Shown here: one piece after another, positions 18,719 to 27,970 of the stretch
Position numbering within the stretch: the stretch's first letter is position 1
Layout of the letters: each line of letters begins with the position of its first letter
DNA from: Falsirhodobacter sp. alg1
Lineage (GTDB): Bacteria > Pseudomonadota > Alphaproteobacteria > Rhodobacterales > Rhodobacteraceae
Reading direction: 5' to 3'
DNA: 64,000 bases
Assembly: GCF_000739715.2 (NCBI RefSeq)
Contig: NZ_BBJC02000004.1
Span: 83,131 to 147,130, forward strand
Notes under the pieces: model-generated
Database searches by the model: none
Told to the model about the DNA's origin: nothing
Seen by the model: the letters and a program-made list of their open reading frames with translations, nothing else
Made by a program: the position numbers and the translations under genes

Positions 18719-19992
18719 GCAGACACCTCGTTCGTCTGGTCGGTCAGGCGTCCCGAGGTCAGGGCCGCCAGGGCGACCATGACCGCCGCCGTGCCCATGA
18801 CGAGGGTCAACCCGCCAATCTGGTAAGTCAGGCCCGACAGGAGCGTGCCGATCAGCCGACCGCCCGCATTGGCCATGTAGTAAAAGCCCACATCCATCGT
18901 CACCCGTTCGGATTTCGAGAAGGCGAGGATCAGGTAGGAGTGGAGCGAGGAATTCACGGCAAACAGCGCGCCGAAGGCCAGCAGGCCCACGACCAGCGTC
19001 ACCGTCAGCCAGGTCTGAGGCGCAGGCGCAAGTGCCACGACCACTGTCAGCGCGGCTGGCACGACGAAGAGCGCAAGCGCCCAACCGCGAGCTGCACGGA
19101 TCAGCTCGCCCTCCGGGCGGCTTGCCGCATGCAGGATCTTCGGTGCGCTGGCCTGCACCATCCCGTAGAGGATGACCCAGACCGCCATGAAGGTGCCGAT
19201 CATGAAAAAGGCCGCGCGGTTGCCATCCTCGGTGCCGTCCGAGAGCACCGCATAGAAGTAGATCGGGATGCCCACGACGAACCAGACGTCGCGCGCCCCG
19301 AACAGGAATACGCGCGCCGCCGACAGCCAGTTGACGTTGGCCGATTTCGAGAAGACCTCGGAAAACTTGGTGCCCTTCTTGCCTTTGGGTAGGCCCGAAG
19401 GCATGAACAGCACCACCGCGACGAGGATCAGGCCGAGAACGATGGCCATACCCAGCACGGCCCAGTCGAAGCCAAGCACCGCCAGCAGTGCGGCGCCGAG
19501 CAGGAAGCCCAGCCCTTTCACGGCGTTCTTCGAGCCCGTCAGAACCGCGACCCAGCGAAACAGCCCGCCATTGCCCGAAGGGGCGAGCAGTTTCACCGCT
19601 GATTTCGAGGACATCTTGGCGAGGTCCTTGGCCACACCTGAAAGACCCTGGACGCACATCACGAAGGCGACCGAGGCCGCGATGCTCCAGCCCGGATCGA
19701 GCTGCGCAAGCGCAATCAGCGCGACCACCTGCAACCCGAGCCCGGCATAGAGCGTCGAGGTGAGGCCGAACCGCAGGGCGATCCAGCCCGCCGCGAGGTT
19801 GGTGATCATCCCCGCCACTTCGTAGAGGATGAACAGATAGGCCAGCTGCACCGCGCTGAAGCCCAGCGTGTGGAAATGCAGCAGCACCAGCATCCTGAGC
19901 GCGCCATCGGTCAACATGAAGGCCCAATAGGCCGCCGTGACGGCGATATAGGCCGACAGCCCTTCGGGTCTGGCTTGGGTGGCGTTGCTCAC
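18715..19992 (-). CDS. arsJ: Organoarsenical (1-arseno-3-phosphoglycerate) exporter ArsJ
   Basis: About 425 residues, 11-12 membrane helices, MFS fold. ArsJ family features: [57 protein letters not shown] and [13 protein letters not shown]. ArsJ exports 1-arseno-3-phosphoglycerate made from arsenate by GAPDH. The start is GTG at 19992, overlapping the GAPDH stop (GTGA) with a GGAG site upstream; a longer open frame would be a shadow of the GAPDH gene. Its stop overlaps the start of the ruined acr3. The pairing with GAPDH makes the assignment strong. Confidence 0.93.
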   Translation of the reverse strand: MSNATQARPEGLSAYIAVTAAYWAFMLTDGALRMLVLLHFHTLGFSAVQLAYLFILYEVAGMITNLAAGWIALRFGLTSTLYAGLGLQVVALIALAQLDPGWSIAASVAFVMCVQGLSGVAKDLAKMSSKSAVKLLAPSGNGGLFRWVAVLTGSKNAVKGLGFLLGAALLAVLGFDWAVLGMAIVLGLILVAVVLFMPSGLPKGKKGTKFSEVFSKSANVNWLSAARVFLFGARDVWFVVGIPIYFYAVLSDGTEDGNRAAFFMIGTFMAVWVILYGMVQASAPKILHAASRPEGELIRAARGWALALFVVPAALTVVVALAPAPQTWLTVTLVVGLLAFGALFAVNSSLHSYLILAFSKSERVTMDVGFYYMANAGGRLIGTLLSGLTYQIGGLTLVMGTAAVMVALAALTSGRLTDQTNEVSA

Positions 19993-20987
19993 AACGATGC
20001 TCCGACCATCAGCGCCACATCGACCAGCCGGTTGGCATAGCCCCATTCGTTGTCATACCAGGCGTAGATCTTCAGCTGTGTCCCATTGATCACCATGGTC
20101 GATGGCGCGTCGATGATCGAGGAGCGCGGATCGTTTGTGTAATCGGTCGAGACCAGCGGGCGCGTCTCGTAGCCGAGGATGCCTTTCAGTGGGCCATTGG
20201 CCGCAGCCTCGAAGGCCGCGTTCACCTCTGCCACCGTTACCGCGCGCTCCAGTTCGAAGACGCAGTCGGTCAGCGAGGCATTGAGCAGCGGCACGCGCAC
20301 GGCATGGCCGTTCAGACGGCCCTTCAGTTCGGGGTAGATCAGGGTGATCGCGGTGGCCGAGCCGGTCGTCGTCGGGATCAGCGAGTTCAGCGCAGATCGC
20401 GCACGACGCAGGTCCTTTGCTGGGCGGTCAACGATGGTCTGGGTGTTGGTCACGTCATGGATCGTGGTGATGGAGCCATGCTTGATGCCGAAAGTCTCGT
20501 GCACCACCTTCACCACCGGCGCGAGGCAATTGGTTGTGCAGGAAGCCGCAGTGACGATCCGGTGCTCGGCTGGATCATAGGTCTCGTTGTTGACGCCATA
20601 GACGATGTTGGCGGCGTTGCCATCTTTGACCGGGGCAGAGACCACGACCTTCTTCACGCCCGCCTCGAAGTAGGGGGCGATCTTGGCCTCGGTCTTGAAA
20701 ACGCCGGTGCAGTCGATCACCACATCGACGCCGTCCAGCGGCAGATCGGCAATCGCGCGTGCGCCGATGAACGGCAGGCGCATGCCATTGATCGTGACAC
20801 TGTCAGCATCATGCGAGAACGCGGCATCCCAGCGTCCGTGGACCGTGTCGAATTCCAGCAGATGCGCGTGCATCTCCGGATCGCCGACCGCGTCATTGAT
20901 CCAGGCGATCTTGGCGCCGCTTTCGATCAGCGGCTTGAGGGCAAGCTTGCCCATGCGCCCAAGGCCATTCAGTGCGTAGGTGGTCAT
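19989..20987 (-). CDS. ArsJ-associated glyceraldehyde-3-phosphate dehydrogenase
   Basis: 332 residues, a complete GAPDH: N-terminal NAD-binding [14 protein letters not shown], catalytic Cys150 in ASCTTNC, and [14 protein letters not shown]. In arsJ operons the enzyme uses arsenate instead of phosphate, giving 1-arseno-3-phosphoglycerate for export by ArsJ. Overlaps with arsRC (4 bp) and arsJ (4 bp) show one transcript. The dedicated arsenic role is inferred from that context; by sequence alone it could serve glycolysis. Confidence 0.93.
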   Translation of the reverse strand: MTTYALNGLGRMGKLALKPLIESGAKIAWINDAVGDPEMHAHLLEFDTVHGRWDAAFSHDADSVTINGMRLPFIGARAIADLPLDGVDVVIDCTGVFKTEAKIAPYFEAGVKKVVVSAPVKDGNAANIVYGVNNETYDPAEHRIVTAASCTTNCLAPVVKVVHETFGIKHGSITTIHDVTNTQTIVDRPAKDLRRARSALNSLIPTTTGSATAITLIYPELKGRLNGHAVRVPLLNASLTDCVFELERAVTVAEVNAAFEAAANGPLKGILGYETRPLVSTDYTNDPRSSIIDAPSTMVINGTQLKIYAWYDNEWGYANRLVDVALMVGASL

Positions 20988-21820
20988 GCGAGTACCTCAG
21001 GGTTGGTACGGCCGATGTCATCGACAGATTGCTGGATGACGATACGGCTCAGGGTTTCGAGATTGAGCGCGGTAAAGAGGTCGATGCGATGCTTGAGTGC
21101 GCCATAGGCTTCTTGGAAGGCGAGCGCCTTCTGAGCATCGTTACCTGTAGCCTTGACCGGATCTGGCATGCCCCAGTGTCCGGTGACGGGCTGGCCCTCC
21201 CATGCCGGGCACTCCTCGTTCGCCGCCTGATCACAGACCGTGAAGACGAAATCGAAATGCGGCGCGTTCGCCCCTGAGAACTCGGAGACATCTTTCGAGC
21301 GCAGGACCGAAGTATCGTGCCCCTTGTCCTTCAGGACCTGTACGGCGAAGGGATCGAGCTGCGATCCGGGCCGTGTCCCTGCTGAAAAAGCGTTGAACCG
21401 ATCGCCCGCCGTCTTGCGCAGGATCGACTCGGCGAAGATGGACCGCGCGGAATTGCCCACGCAGATGAAAAGAACGTTGTATTTGCTGTCAGGCATCATG
21501 GGGACGGTTCCTGTGCTGAAAGGCATGCAGATGTCGGGACGGCCTCGGCAGCAATCACTGAACAGGAAGCCGAACAGCCGTTGCACCGTGGTCATGTTGA
21601 TCGAGTAGAGAAGCGACGTGCCCGCCCGCTGTTGGTCCACCAACCGCTCCCGCGTCAAAGCGGACAGATAGGTGGACATGGTGCTTGCCTTGACGCCAAG
21701 CGTAGAGGCGATCTCCCCTGCCGGAACACGGTCAGGGTAGCGACGCATCAAGAGCCGGAAGATCGCCAATCGCTGCGGGTGGCCCAAGATGGCCAATTGG
21801 TCGGGAATCTCTTTTTCCAT
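20984..21820 (-). CDS. ArsR-ArsC fusion: arsenic-sensing repressor joined to arsenate reductase
   Basis: 278 residues in one frame. Residues 1-105 are an ArsR-type winged helix ([35 protein letters not shown]), with a metal-site-like cysteine group C90-C91...C98 in [10 protein letters not shown]. Residues about 112-278 are an LMW-phosphatase-type arsenate reductase: P-loop CVGNSARS (C120-R126) and the resolving cysteines C196 and C204 in [13 protein letters not shown]. It would repress its own operon and release on arsenite. It overlaps the GAPDH gene by 4 bp and leads the ars operon. No clear Shine-Dalgarno is seen. Confidence 0.92.
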   Translation of the reverse strand: MEKEIPDQLAILGHPQRLAIFRLLMRRYPDRVPAGEIASTLGVKASTMSTYLSALTRERLVDQQRAGTSLLYSINMTTVQRLFGFLFSDCCRGRPDICMPFSTGTVPMMPDSKYNVLFICVGNSARSIFAESILRKTAGDRFNAFSAGTRPGSQLDPFAVQVLKDKGHDTSVLRSKDVSEFSGANAPHFDFVFTVCDQAANEECPAWEGQPVTGHWGMPDPVKATGNDAQKALAFQEAYGALKHRIDLFTALNLETLSRIVIQQSVDDIGRTNPEVLA

Positions 21821-22130
21821 ATTTCACGGAATACTAAAATAATGGGTTTATGCAAAGTGAAGCTTCTGTGACACAGAGATCAAAAAGGCGGTCAGGGGCC
21901 GCTTCAAAAGGCCGATGATCCGCTTTTCCGTGAACCTTGATCGCTTCATCGTTTGTTTCATTTGCAAGGAACAGACTAACCGCAAATCGCGGACGTTTCA
22001 GGGGAGCGGGTCAGTTCCCATATGCATGTGTCGGCACCACGGAGAGAGTTAGGGCACTACTTTCATAAAGGGGCAGGAGCAGACCGCGTCAGGAAATCGG
22101 CCAACAAAGCCGACTTTCTCGATACATGCC
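21821..22130. other. 310-bp gap before the ars operon
   Basis: Holds no convincing gene. The end next to arsRC is AT-rich, unlike its surroundings; on the minus strand TTTGCA and TATTCC, 17 bp apart (about 21833-21861), could be the ars promoter, with imperfect A/T-rich repeats suitable for an ArsR operator. The remainder shows nothing recognisable. Confidence 0.4.
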
Positions 22131-23024
22131 TTACGAAGCATGGGCTTCAAACTCTCTCCAGAGCAATTCCGCTACGGCGCGGACGACTGGTTTGGACTGG
22201 CGAAACGCATAAATGGTGACGTCGAAGGCAAGATGCGTGTGTGGCAGGTCTATCTCGCACAGCCACCCTTGCTTCAACTCTTCGGCAATCATGTGTTCTG
22301 GCAGGCGGCCCCAGCCGAGGCCCGCGATCAGAAGTTGCTTCTTTGTGTGCAGATCGCTGACGTACCAGCGGCGCTGCCCTTTCTGGACGCCGATTTCGCG
22401 GTGGAACAGCCCTCCGGCTTGCCCGCTGTCGCTTGCGATGACCTGATGGAAGCGTCGCATGTCCGAGAGCCGCTTGGGATTGTCCATCTCAGCCCAGAGG
22501 GACGGGGACGTAACATTGCGCAACGTCGATGTCCCGATGGGGATGTAGTCGAAGCCCTCTTCCTCGAGCATGATCGAGGACATTGGCGAAATCGCGATTG
22601 CCGCGGTTTCCGTTTTCACGGCCTCGATGGCGCCGGACAGAACCTCGGGCCGCAAGACCACGCGTGTCTCGGGAAAGTCCGTTTGCAGTTTGTGCAGGAC
22701 GGGGGTCAGCGCGTTGAGGTTGGTGCTGGTGTCCACCGCGATCGTGATCGTTTCTTCCTGCCCTTTCTCGAAATGCTGAATCAACTGACCCAGATCCTCT
22801 GCCTCCGTCAGAACGCGCAAGGATTGAAGATAGACCCGTTTGCCGACAGGGGTGAGGTCTAGCCGATACCCCGACCGATCAAACAGTTCGGTTCCTGTCT
22901 GGAATTCCAAGGCCTTCAACGCCTGGCTGATCGCTGGCTGCGTCCGGTTGAGGCGTTCGGCGGCCGCTTTGACCGAGCCGGTTTCAACAACGGCGCGCAA
23001 AACGTTCAGTTGATCGAGTTTCAT
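22131..23024 (-). CDS. LysR-family transcriptional regulator
   Basis: 297 residues. N-terminal winged helix (MKLDQLNVLRAVVETGSVKA, LNRTQPAISQALKALE) and a C-terminal LysR substrate-binding domain. It diverges from the pirin operon 103 bp away, with a T-N11-A palindrome between them, the usual layout for a LysR activator of its neighbour. The ligand is unknown. Confidence 0.88.
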   Translation of the reverse strand: MKLDQLNVLRAVVETGSVKAAAERLNRTQPAISQALKALEFQTGTELFDRSGYRLDLTPVGKRVYLQSLRVLTEAEDLGQLIQHFEKGQEETITIAVDTSTNLNALTPVLHKLQTDFPETRVVLRPEVLSGAIEAVKTETAAIAISPMSSIMLEEEGFDYIPIGTSTLRNVTSPSLWAEMDNPKRLSDMRRFHQVIASDSGQAGGLFHREIGVQKGQRRWYVSDLHTKKQLLIAGLGWGRLPEHMIAEELKQGWLCEIDLPHTHLAFDVTIYAFRQSKPVVRAVAELLWREFEAHAS

Positions 23025-23047
23025 GAGGCGCCAGAAGTTAAGAATTG

Positions 23048-23064
23048 CTTATATAGATGCTAAG
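23048..23064. promoter_or_regulatory. LysR-type binding site between the LysR and pirin genes
   Basis: CTTA (23048-23051), nine bases, TAAG (23061-23064): a T-N11-A dyad in the AT-rich 103-bp divergent gap. TATAAA at 23069-23074 could be the -10 of the pirin operon, putting the dyad just upstream where a LysR activator binds. Confidence 0.5.
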
Positions 23065-23127
23065 AAAGTATAAATATCAATCAAGTTCCGCTTCGCCTAC
23101 CACTGGATCAGCAACCGGAGCGTTTCA

Positions 23128-24051
23128 ATGAAACAAGTTTCTTTCCAGAAACCGGCGCAGCCCGATCGGGTCGGTACATTCACCATCGCACGTGCCCTTC
23201 CGAACCGGGCTGTGACTGCGATCGGCCCGTTCATGCTTCTCGATCATCTGCCAAGGCGCGAAATTGCTGCCGGTGAATTGCCCGAGCCCGATGGCAGCTT
23301 CGCCCATCCCCATGCGGGGATCGTCACCTTCACCTATGTCATGGAAGGCGCCATGACCCATTTCGACAGCCTGGGAAACAACAGCACCGTCACCGGGGGA
23401 GGTGTACAATGGATGAATGCGGGCAACGGCATTATCCATGACGAAATGCTCGCGACGCCCCTGCGCCGTGATGGCGGGGTGCTGCATTCCTTTCAATTCT
23501 GGATCAACCTGCCCGCGCCGAACAAGGTCGAGCCTGCGAAATACATGCCCGTCGCATCTTCGGACCTGCCCGTTGTGATGCTCGCGGGTGGGCGTGGAGA
23601 GGTCAAAGTTCTGCTTGGCGGTTATGATGGGCAATCCTCGCCTATCCCAACCTATGCGGGCGAATTTATCTGGCACCTCAGGATCGAGCCGCTTGCGACG
23701 GTTGATATCGCCTTGCGCGCCGGTCTGCCTGTCGCGGGATACCTGCCGACGCATGGCGCCATGGTTGGTAATGCCAGGATCGATGCCCATACCCTTATCG
23801 GGTTGGACGCTCGGGGCGGGACGTTGGAGATAACCAACCCGGCTGTTGAACCGCTCGATCTGCTGCTGTTTGGCGGGGATGCGATCACCGACCCCATCGC
23901 CATGCGCGGCCCGTTTGTCATGAACAGCGAGGGGGAACTGGCGCAAGCGTTCCGCGCGTATCGCGCAGGGGAATTCGGGCGGATCACCTATCCCGCCGAT
24001 CACGCCGCCCACAAATCAGGAACGAACGCCGCAAAGCCCCAAGAAAGTTAA
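23128..24051 (+). CDS. Pirin family bicupin protein
   Basis: 307 residues. Two cupin halves. The N-terminal metal site is visible as HPHAGIVTFTYVMEG and NAGNGIIHDEM (the H-x-H and H-x-E ligands of pirins). Bacterial pirins include quercetinase-like dioxygenases and redox sensors. It is first in a three-gene operon with an FAD oxidoreductase (4-bp gap) and a secreted lipocalin-fold protein, under a divergent LysR gene. The substrate is unknown. Confidence 0.86.
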   Translation: MKQVSFQKPAQPDRVGTFTIARALPNRAVTAIGPFMLLDHLPRREIAAGELPEPDGSFAHPHAGIVTFTYVMEGAMTHFDSLGNNSTVTGGGVQWMNAGNGIIHDEMLATPLRRDGGVLHSFQFWINLPAPNKVEPAKYMPVASSDLPVVMLAGGRGEVKVLLGGYDGQSSPIPTYAGEFIWHLRIEPLATVDIALRAGLPVAGYLPTHGAMVGNARIDAHTLIGLDARGGTLEITNPAVEPLDLLLFGGDAITDPIAMRGPFVMNSEGELAQAFRAYRAGEFGRITYPADHAAHKSGTNAAKPQES

Positions 24052-24055
24052 AATC

Positions 24056-25144
24056 ATGTCACAGAAAATTGCCATTGTCGGCGGCGGCTACATAGGCGCC
24101 GAACTTGCGAAGTCTCTGGACGGTACCGCGGACGTCACATTGATCGAGCCGCGCAGTCACTTTGTTCACGCCCCGGCCATGATCCGCGCGGTTGTCGACC
24201 CTTCGCTGCTGGATCGCGCTCTCATTCCGTATGATCGGCTGCTTACAAACGGCAGGGTTATCGCGTCCAAGGCAAAAGCCATAGACGCGAAGGGTGTCAC
24301 ATTGGAGGATGGCACTCGGGTAGAAGCGGATCAAATCGTTGTTGCCACCGGGTCCGGCAACGCCATGCCCTTCAAGCCGCAGGGTGCCGACATTGTGGGC
24401 CTCAGGGCGGACAACCAGCGCATTCACCAGCAACTCAAAGCAGCGCGGCGCATCGGTATCGTCGGGGCTGGTGCCGTTGGCACCGAGCTTGCGGGCGAAA
24501 TTGCCTATGCCATGCCGGACAAGAAGGTGGCGTTGATCTCAAGCGACGAGGCGTTGTTTCCGACGATGCCCTCAAAGCTGGGCACCTCTTTGGCCGCGAA
24601 ACTGCGCAAGGCTGGCGTCACGCTTATTCTTGGCCAGAGGGCGGAGAACCTGAAAAGCTTGACCGAGCCCTATGCGGGAACCCTACAACTCACCGATGGG
24701 TCACAGCACGACTTCGACCTGATCTTTCCGGTCATCGGATCTCGCGCGAATTCCGAGGTGCTTGAAACGCTTGCCGGTGTCCAGAAAACGACGGCAAACC
24801 GGATCAAGGTCGATCCGTGGATGCGCCCATCGTCGCTGCCGAACGTTTTTGCGGTCGGCGATGTCGCGGATGCAGGCGACGCCATGACCATCGTCGCCAC
24901 AAGCCGCCAACTGCCCTGGCTCAAGGGGACGCTGTCCGGATTGGGGCAGGGCAAAACCGTCGAGGACATGAAACCTTACAAGCCATGGGGCAGCAGGGCG
25001 CCAATCCTTGTGCCGCTTGGCCCCAAACAGGGAAACTCCTTCCTTGGGTTCTTCACCGCTGGAGACTTTTTGACCAGCAAGATGAAGGGTGCGGACCTGT
25101 TTCTCAAGAAATACGCAAAGCTGCTGAACAGGCCTGAACACTGA
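24056..25144 (+). CDS. FAD-dependent pyridine-nucleotide oxidoreductase (NDH-2/FSP1-like)
   Basis: 362 residues. N-terminal FAD-binding IVGGGYIGAELAKSLDG, second NAD(P)-binding Rossmann loop RIGIVGAGAVGTELAGEIAY (about residue 140), and the FAD motif NVFAVGDVADAGD near residue 265. No redox-active CxxC, so it is not a disulfide reductase. The closest general type is the AIFM2/FSP1 or NDH-2-like group that reduces quinones. It lies 4 bp after the pirin gene, so a pirin-plus-quinone-reductase function is a reasonable guess. Confidence 0.85.
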   Translation: MSQKIAIVGGGYIGAELAKSLDGTADVTLIEPRSHFVHAPAMIRAVVDPSLLDRALIPYDRLLTNGRVIASKAKAIDAKGVTLEDGTRVEADQIVVATGSGNAMPFKPQGADIVGLRADNQRIHQQLKAARRIGIVGAGAVGTELAGEIAYAMPDKKVALISSDEALFPTMPSKLGTSLAAKLRKAGVTLILGQRAENLKSLTEPYAGTLQLTDGSQHDFDLIFPVIGSRANSEVLETLAGVQKTTANRIKVDPWMRPSSLPNVFAVGDVADAGDAMTIVATSRQLPWLKGTLSGLGQGKTVEDMKPYKPWGSRAPILVPLGPKQGNSFLGFFTAGDFLTSKMKGADLFLKKYAKLLNRPEH

Positions 25145-25185
25145 TCGGAACACGGCTGAACCAAACTTCCAAAAGGGGAAATGTC

Positions 25186-26355
25186 ATGGAAAACTCCCGA
25201 AGATCCCTTCTGACGTCGACCGCGGTCGGAGCGGGGCTTCTACTTGTGCCCGGCTTGCGGTCTGCTGCCCGTGCCCAGACGGCCAAACGCGTCATTGGCA
25301 ACTACGAGGCACCGGCCCTGTACGATCAGGCCGCCCAAGAGGTCGTGACAGACCGCGACGACGGCTATCACAATGATGGAAACCCGCGCCATTACGAGTG
25401 GTGGTATTTCGATCTGTTCACCCAGGCAGGCCTCAAGGCCGCGGTGATCCTGATGGACCGCCCGTTGATCATGTTGGACAACCCTGATCTGCCACCGATG
25501 ATGATGTTGAATGTCGAACTCCCCGATGGCACCAACCGCGATTTCCAAGTGCCGTTTCCCGGTGTGGATTTCATCGCCTCCGAGGAGCATTGCGACGTAA
25601 AACTGGGCAACAACTGGTGTAAAGGCCGCTACCCGAATTGGCAGCTTCATGCCGAGCATGGGGATGTGGTCGTCGACCTTGAGCTTGTCGCGACCGTTGA
25701 ATCCTGGCGTGCCGGATCCGGTGCGATGTATTTCGACGAGGCGCTGACGATATTCAACGCGCATGTCGTGCCCGCACCGCGCGCGGTTGTGAACGGCACC
25801 ATTCAGGTCGCGGGCGAAACCATCACGATCGAGGATGGTCATGGTTATCATGACCACAACTGGGGCAATGCCGGTATCGAAGGTGTTCTCAAGGCGTGGC
25901 ACTGGGGCCGTGCGGAATGCGGAGATTTCACGCTGAATTTCTCGTATATTCTTCACAACGCGGATTACGGCAACAAGGTCGTCTGCAAGTTCATGTTGGC
26001 AAAGGGCAGTGAGATCTTGCTCAGCACGGGTGAATTCGAGGACAGTTTCGTTGGTGAAATCCATGTCGGCCCGCAGTCCGGCAACGGCTGGCCTGACGGC
26101 TTTCTGATCGAAGCACCCTACAACTGCGACAGGGTCCGAATCGAGATTTCGAACAATCACCTTCTAAGCGACGCGCTCAATTCCAACCAGCAACCGGATG
26201 CCGAAACCGCACGGCCTGGCTATATCCGCCTAGGCGGCGACATCAGGGTGACGGTGCCACTCGCGGGTGGTGCCGAGGTCGCAACGGGCAACATCATCCA
26301 CGAAATGTCCTTCTCGGAAAGTATTCCCAAATCGGACGCAAACTGGCTTTTGTAG
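25186..26355 (+). CDS. Secreted lipocalin-fold protein of the AttH/CrtC (carotenoid 1,2-hydratase-like) family
   Basis: 389 residues. The N-terminus SRRSLLTSTAVGAGLLLVPG looks like a Tat signal (twin Arg, hydrophobic core, cleavage near ARA). The body has the AttH/hydroxyneurosporene-synthase hallmarks: NPRHYEWWYFDLFTQAG near residue 65 and, in the second half, GHGYHDHNWGNAG followed by WHWGRAECGDFTLNFSY. Family members include carotenoid hydratases and tocopherol cyclase relatives, but the Tat export argues against carotenoid work in the inner membrane. It has an AAAAGGGG ribosome site and is the last gene of the pirin operon. Confidence 0.82.
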   Translation: MENSRRSLLTSTAVGAGLLLVPGLRSAARAQTAKRVIGNYEAPALYDQAAQEVVTDRDDGYHNDGNPRHYEWWYFDLFTQAGLKAAVILMDRPLIMLDNPDLPPMMMLNVELPDGTNRDFQVPFPGVDFIASEEHCDVKLGNNWCKGRYPNWQLHAEHGDVVVDLELVATVESWRAGSGAMYFDEALTIFNAHVVPAPRAVVNGTIQVAGETITIEDGHGYHDHNWGNAGIEGVLKAWHWGRAECGDFTLNFSYILHNADYGNKVVCKFMLAKGSEILLSTGEFEDSFVGEIHVGPQSGNGWPDGFLIEAPYNCDRVRIEISNNHLLSDALNSNQQPDAETARPGYIRLGGDIRVTVPLAGGAEVATGNIIHEMSFSESIPKSDANWLL

Positions 26356-26368
26356 GTCCAGGCTCGCT

Positions 26369-26395
26369 CCCCTTGCGGGCATTCGCCGCAAGGGG
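26369..26395. terminator. Hairpin after the AttH-like gene
   Basis: Perfect 10-bp stem CCCCTTGCGG / CCGCAAGGGG with a 7-nt loop, 13 bp after the stop. No U-run on the plus strand, so it may act with Rho or protect the mRNA end. The rest of the 281-bp gap to the next gene shows nothing recognisable. Confidence 0.6.
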
Positions 26396-26636
26396 GGGCC
26401 GGATGCCTTGATGTAAACTCTCCAGAAATGAACATTTCGGCGCGATATTTGGAACGGCTGGTTCGCAATGCTGTCATGCGTAACTATGCCAACAGCAGCT
26501 TCGGGCCGTCTGTGAAGACGGCCCAATTGTTTAGGTTTCGATAGCCAACGCATGTTCAAACTCGACGCCACGGTATCTGGTCGTGCTATCTATCTCGGTA
26601 TGTCCCAACGGCAGTGGGACACACGCAGGTTGCGGA

Positions 26637-27833
26637 TTATTGGACTACCCTTTTGGATGGAATGCGTGACAAGAGGAATGCGCCTGTCGCCGGGATCAGA
26701 ATTCCCAATGCCATGGGCAGGGGGCTGTCGCTTCCTCCCAATGCGACGCAGGACGATACGGCGAATGCAATTCCGAACTGGACCGCGCCCAGAACGGCGG
26801 AGCCGATCCCCGCGCTGTTCCGTGCTGCGGCCATGGCCAGATGCATCGCATTGGCCGAAAGCAGTCCGACCATGCCGATTGCCAGCCAAAGCGGTACAAT
26901 GAAAATCCACAGCGTTTGGGTGCTGGAAAGCAGCGTAAGGATAAATGCAAAGGCGACATAGCAGGGCAGGCCGGTCTTCAGGATACGCTCCGGGGTGAAG
27001 TGATCCAGCAGCCGGTTGTTGATCTGCCCGAACAGCATCAGCGCAACGGCAATACCCGCAAACATCAGCCCGAACGATACTGCGCTCAGGCCGAATACGC
27101 CCTGAAACACCCCGGATGATCCGGTGATGAAGGCGAACATCCCCGCCTGAACCAGCCCTGCAATAACCGCAGGAATGATGAAGTTGGTGGATTGCAGCAG
27201 CGTGGCTGCGGTTTTTGCCCCGCTGCGGAAAGGTGAGGCAAGCCGTTTTTCCCGCGGCAGGGTTTCCGGGACGATGATCAGTGACAGGATGAATGCGATG
27301 ATTCCGACGGTAATCATGACGACAAAGATAGAGCGCCATCCGAAAGCGCCCAGCAGAAGGCTTCCCAGCGTCGGGGAAATGATCGGCCCGATCGTCAGCA
27401 GCATGACAAGCACGGTCATGGCCTGTGCGGCCCTTCGCCCTTCATAAAGGTCATTAACGATGGCACGGCCCACAACCATGCCGCCACACGCGCCCAAGGC
27501 CTGCAGGAAGCGCAGCGTGTTGAAGGTCGTGATGTCCTTTACCACAATAAGCGCAAGCGATGTGACGACGAACAGCGCCGTTGCCGCCAGCAATGGCCCC
27601 TTGCGGCCAAGCCCGTCCAGCAATGGCCCGATAAGCAGCTGCCCCACGCACAGTCCGAAGAAGAAGATGGAGAGGGACAGCTCGGTCGCCGAGGCGCTCG
27701 CGTTCAGCGACACCGCGATATCGCCCAAGCCTGCAAGGTACATATCCGTGGCCAGAGGGGGAAATATTGAGAGCAGGCCAAGGACGGCTGTCAGACATGC
27801 AGCCTTACGGGCGGTCAGGGGTTCATGGGGCAT
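26637..27833 (-). CDS. Bcr/CflA-type multidrug efflux MFS transporter
   Basis: 398 residues, 12 membrane helices. Features of the Bcr/CflA group: an opening LSIFPPLATDMYLAGLGDIA with acidic D in helix 1, FFFGLCVGQLLIGPLLDGLG with motif A GRKGPLL, and RFLQALGACGGMVVGRAIVND. It is divergent from a TetR regulator gene with a palindrome between them, which fits drug-inducible efflux. The substrate cannot be told. Confidence 0.88.
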   Translation of the reverse strand: MPHEPLTARKAACLTAVLGLLSIFPPLATDMYLAGLGDIAVSLNASASATELSLSIFFFGLCVGQLLIGPLLDGLGRKGPLLAATALFVVTSLALIVVKDITTFNTLRFLQALGACGGMVVGRAIVNDLYEGRRAAQAMTVLVMLLTIGPIISPTLGSLLLGAFGWRSIFVVMITVGIIAFILSLIIVPETLPREKRLASPFRSGAKTAATLLQSTNFIIPAVIAGLVQAGMFAFITGSSGVFQGVFGLSAVSFGLMFAGIAVALMLFGQINNRLLDHFTPERILKTGLPCYVAFAFILTLLSSTQTLWIFIVPLWLAIGMVGLLSANAMHLAMAAARNSAGIGSAVLGAVQFGIAFAVSSCVALGGSDSPLPMALGILIPATGAFLLSRIPSKRVVQ

Positions 27834-27886
27834 TTCGCAACCTTTGGTTGTTTAAAGGCAATCAGTGAAATTTCGGGATTGGTTTG

Positions 27887-27900
27887 TAGACTGCGGTCTA
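27887..27900. promoter_or_regulatory. Palindromic operator between the efflux pump and the TetR gene
   Basis: TAGAC-TGCG-GTCTA, a perfect 5-bp dyad with a 4-bp centre, in the 137-bp divergent gap. TetR-family operators often have this shape. It is near TATCAATAG, so it could block both promoters. Confidence 0.55.
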
Positions 27901-27970
27901 TCAATAGAATAGAACCCTAGTCCAGACTTAATGGAAGGTTCGGGTGGTTTTGCCCGGACAGAGGATGTGC

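Noticed and set aside
26552-26902. Plus-strand open frame next to the AttH-like gene
   Set aside because: Mostly antisense to the Bcr/CflA pump and without a recognisable motif; the part outside the pump gene is not coding-like.
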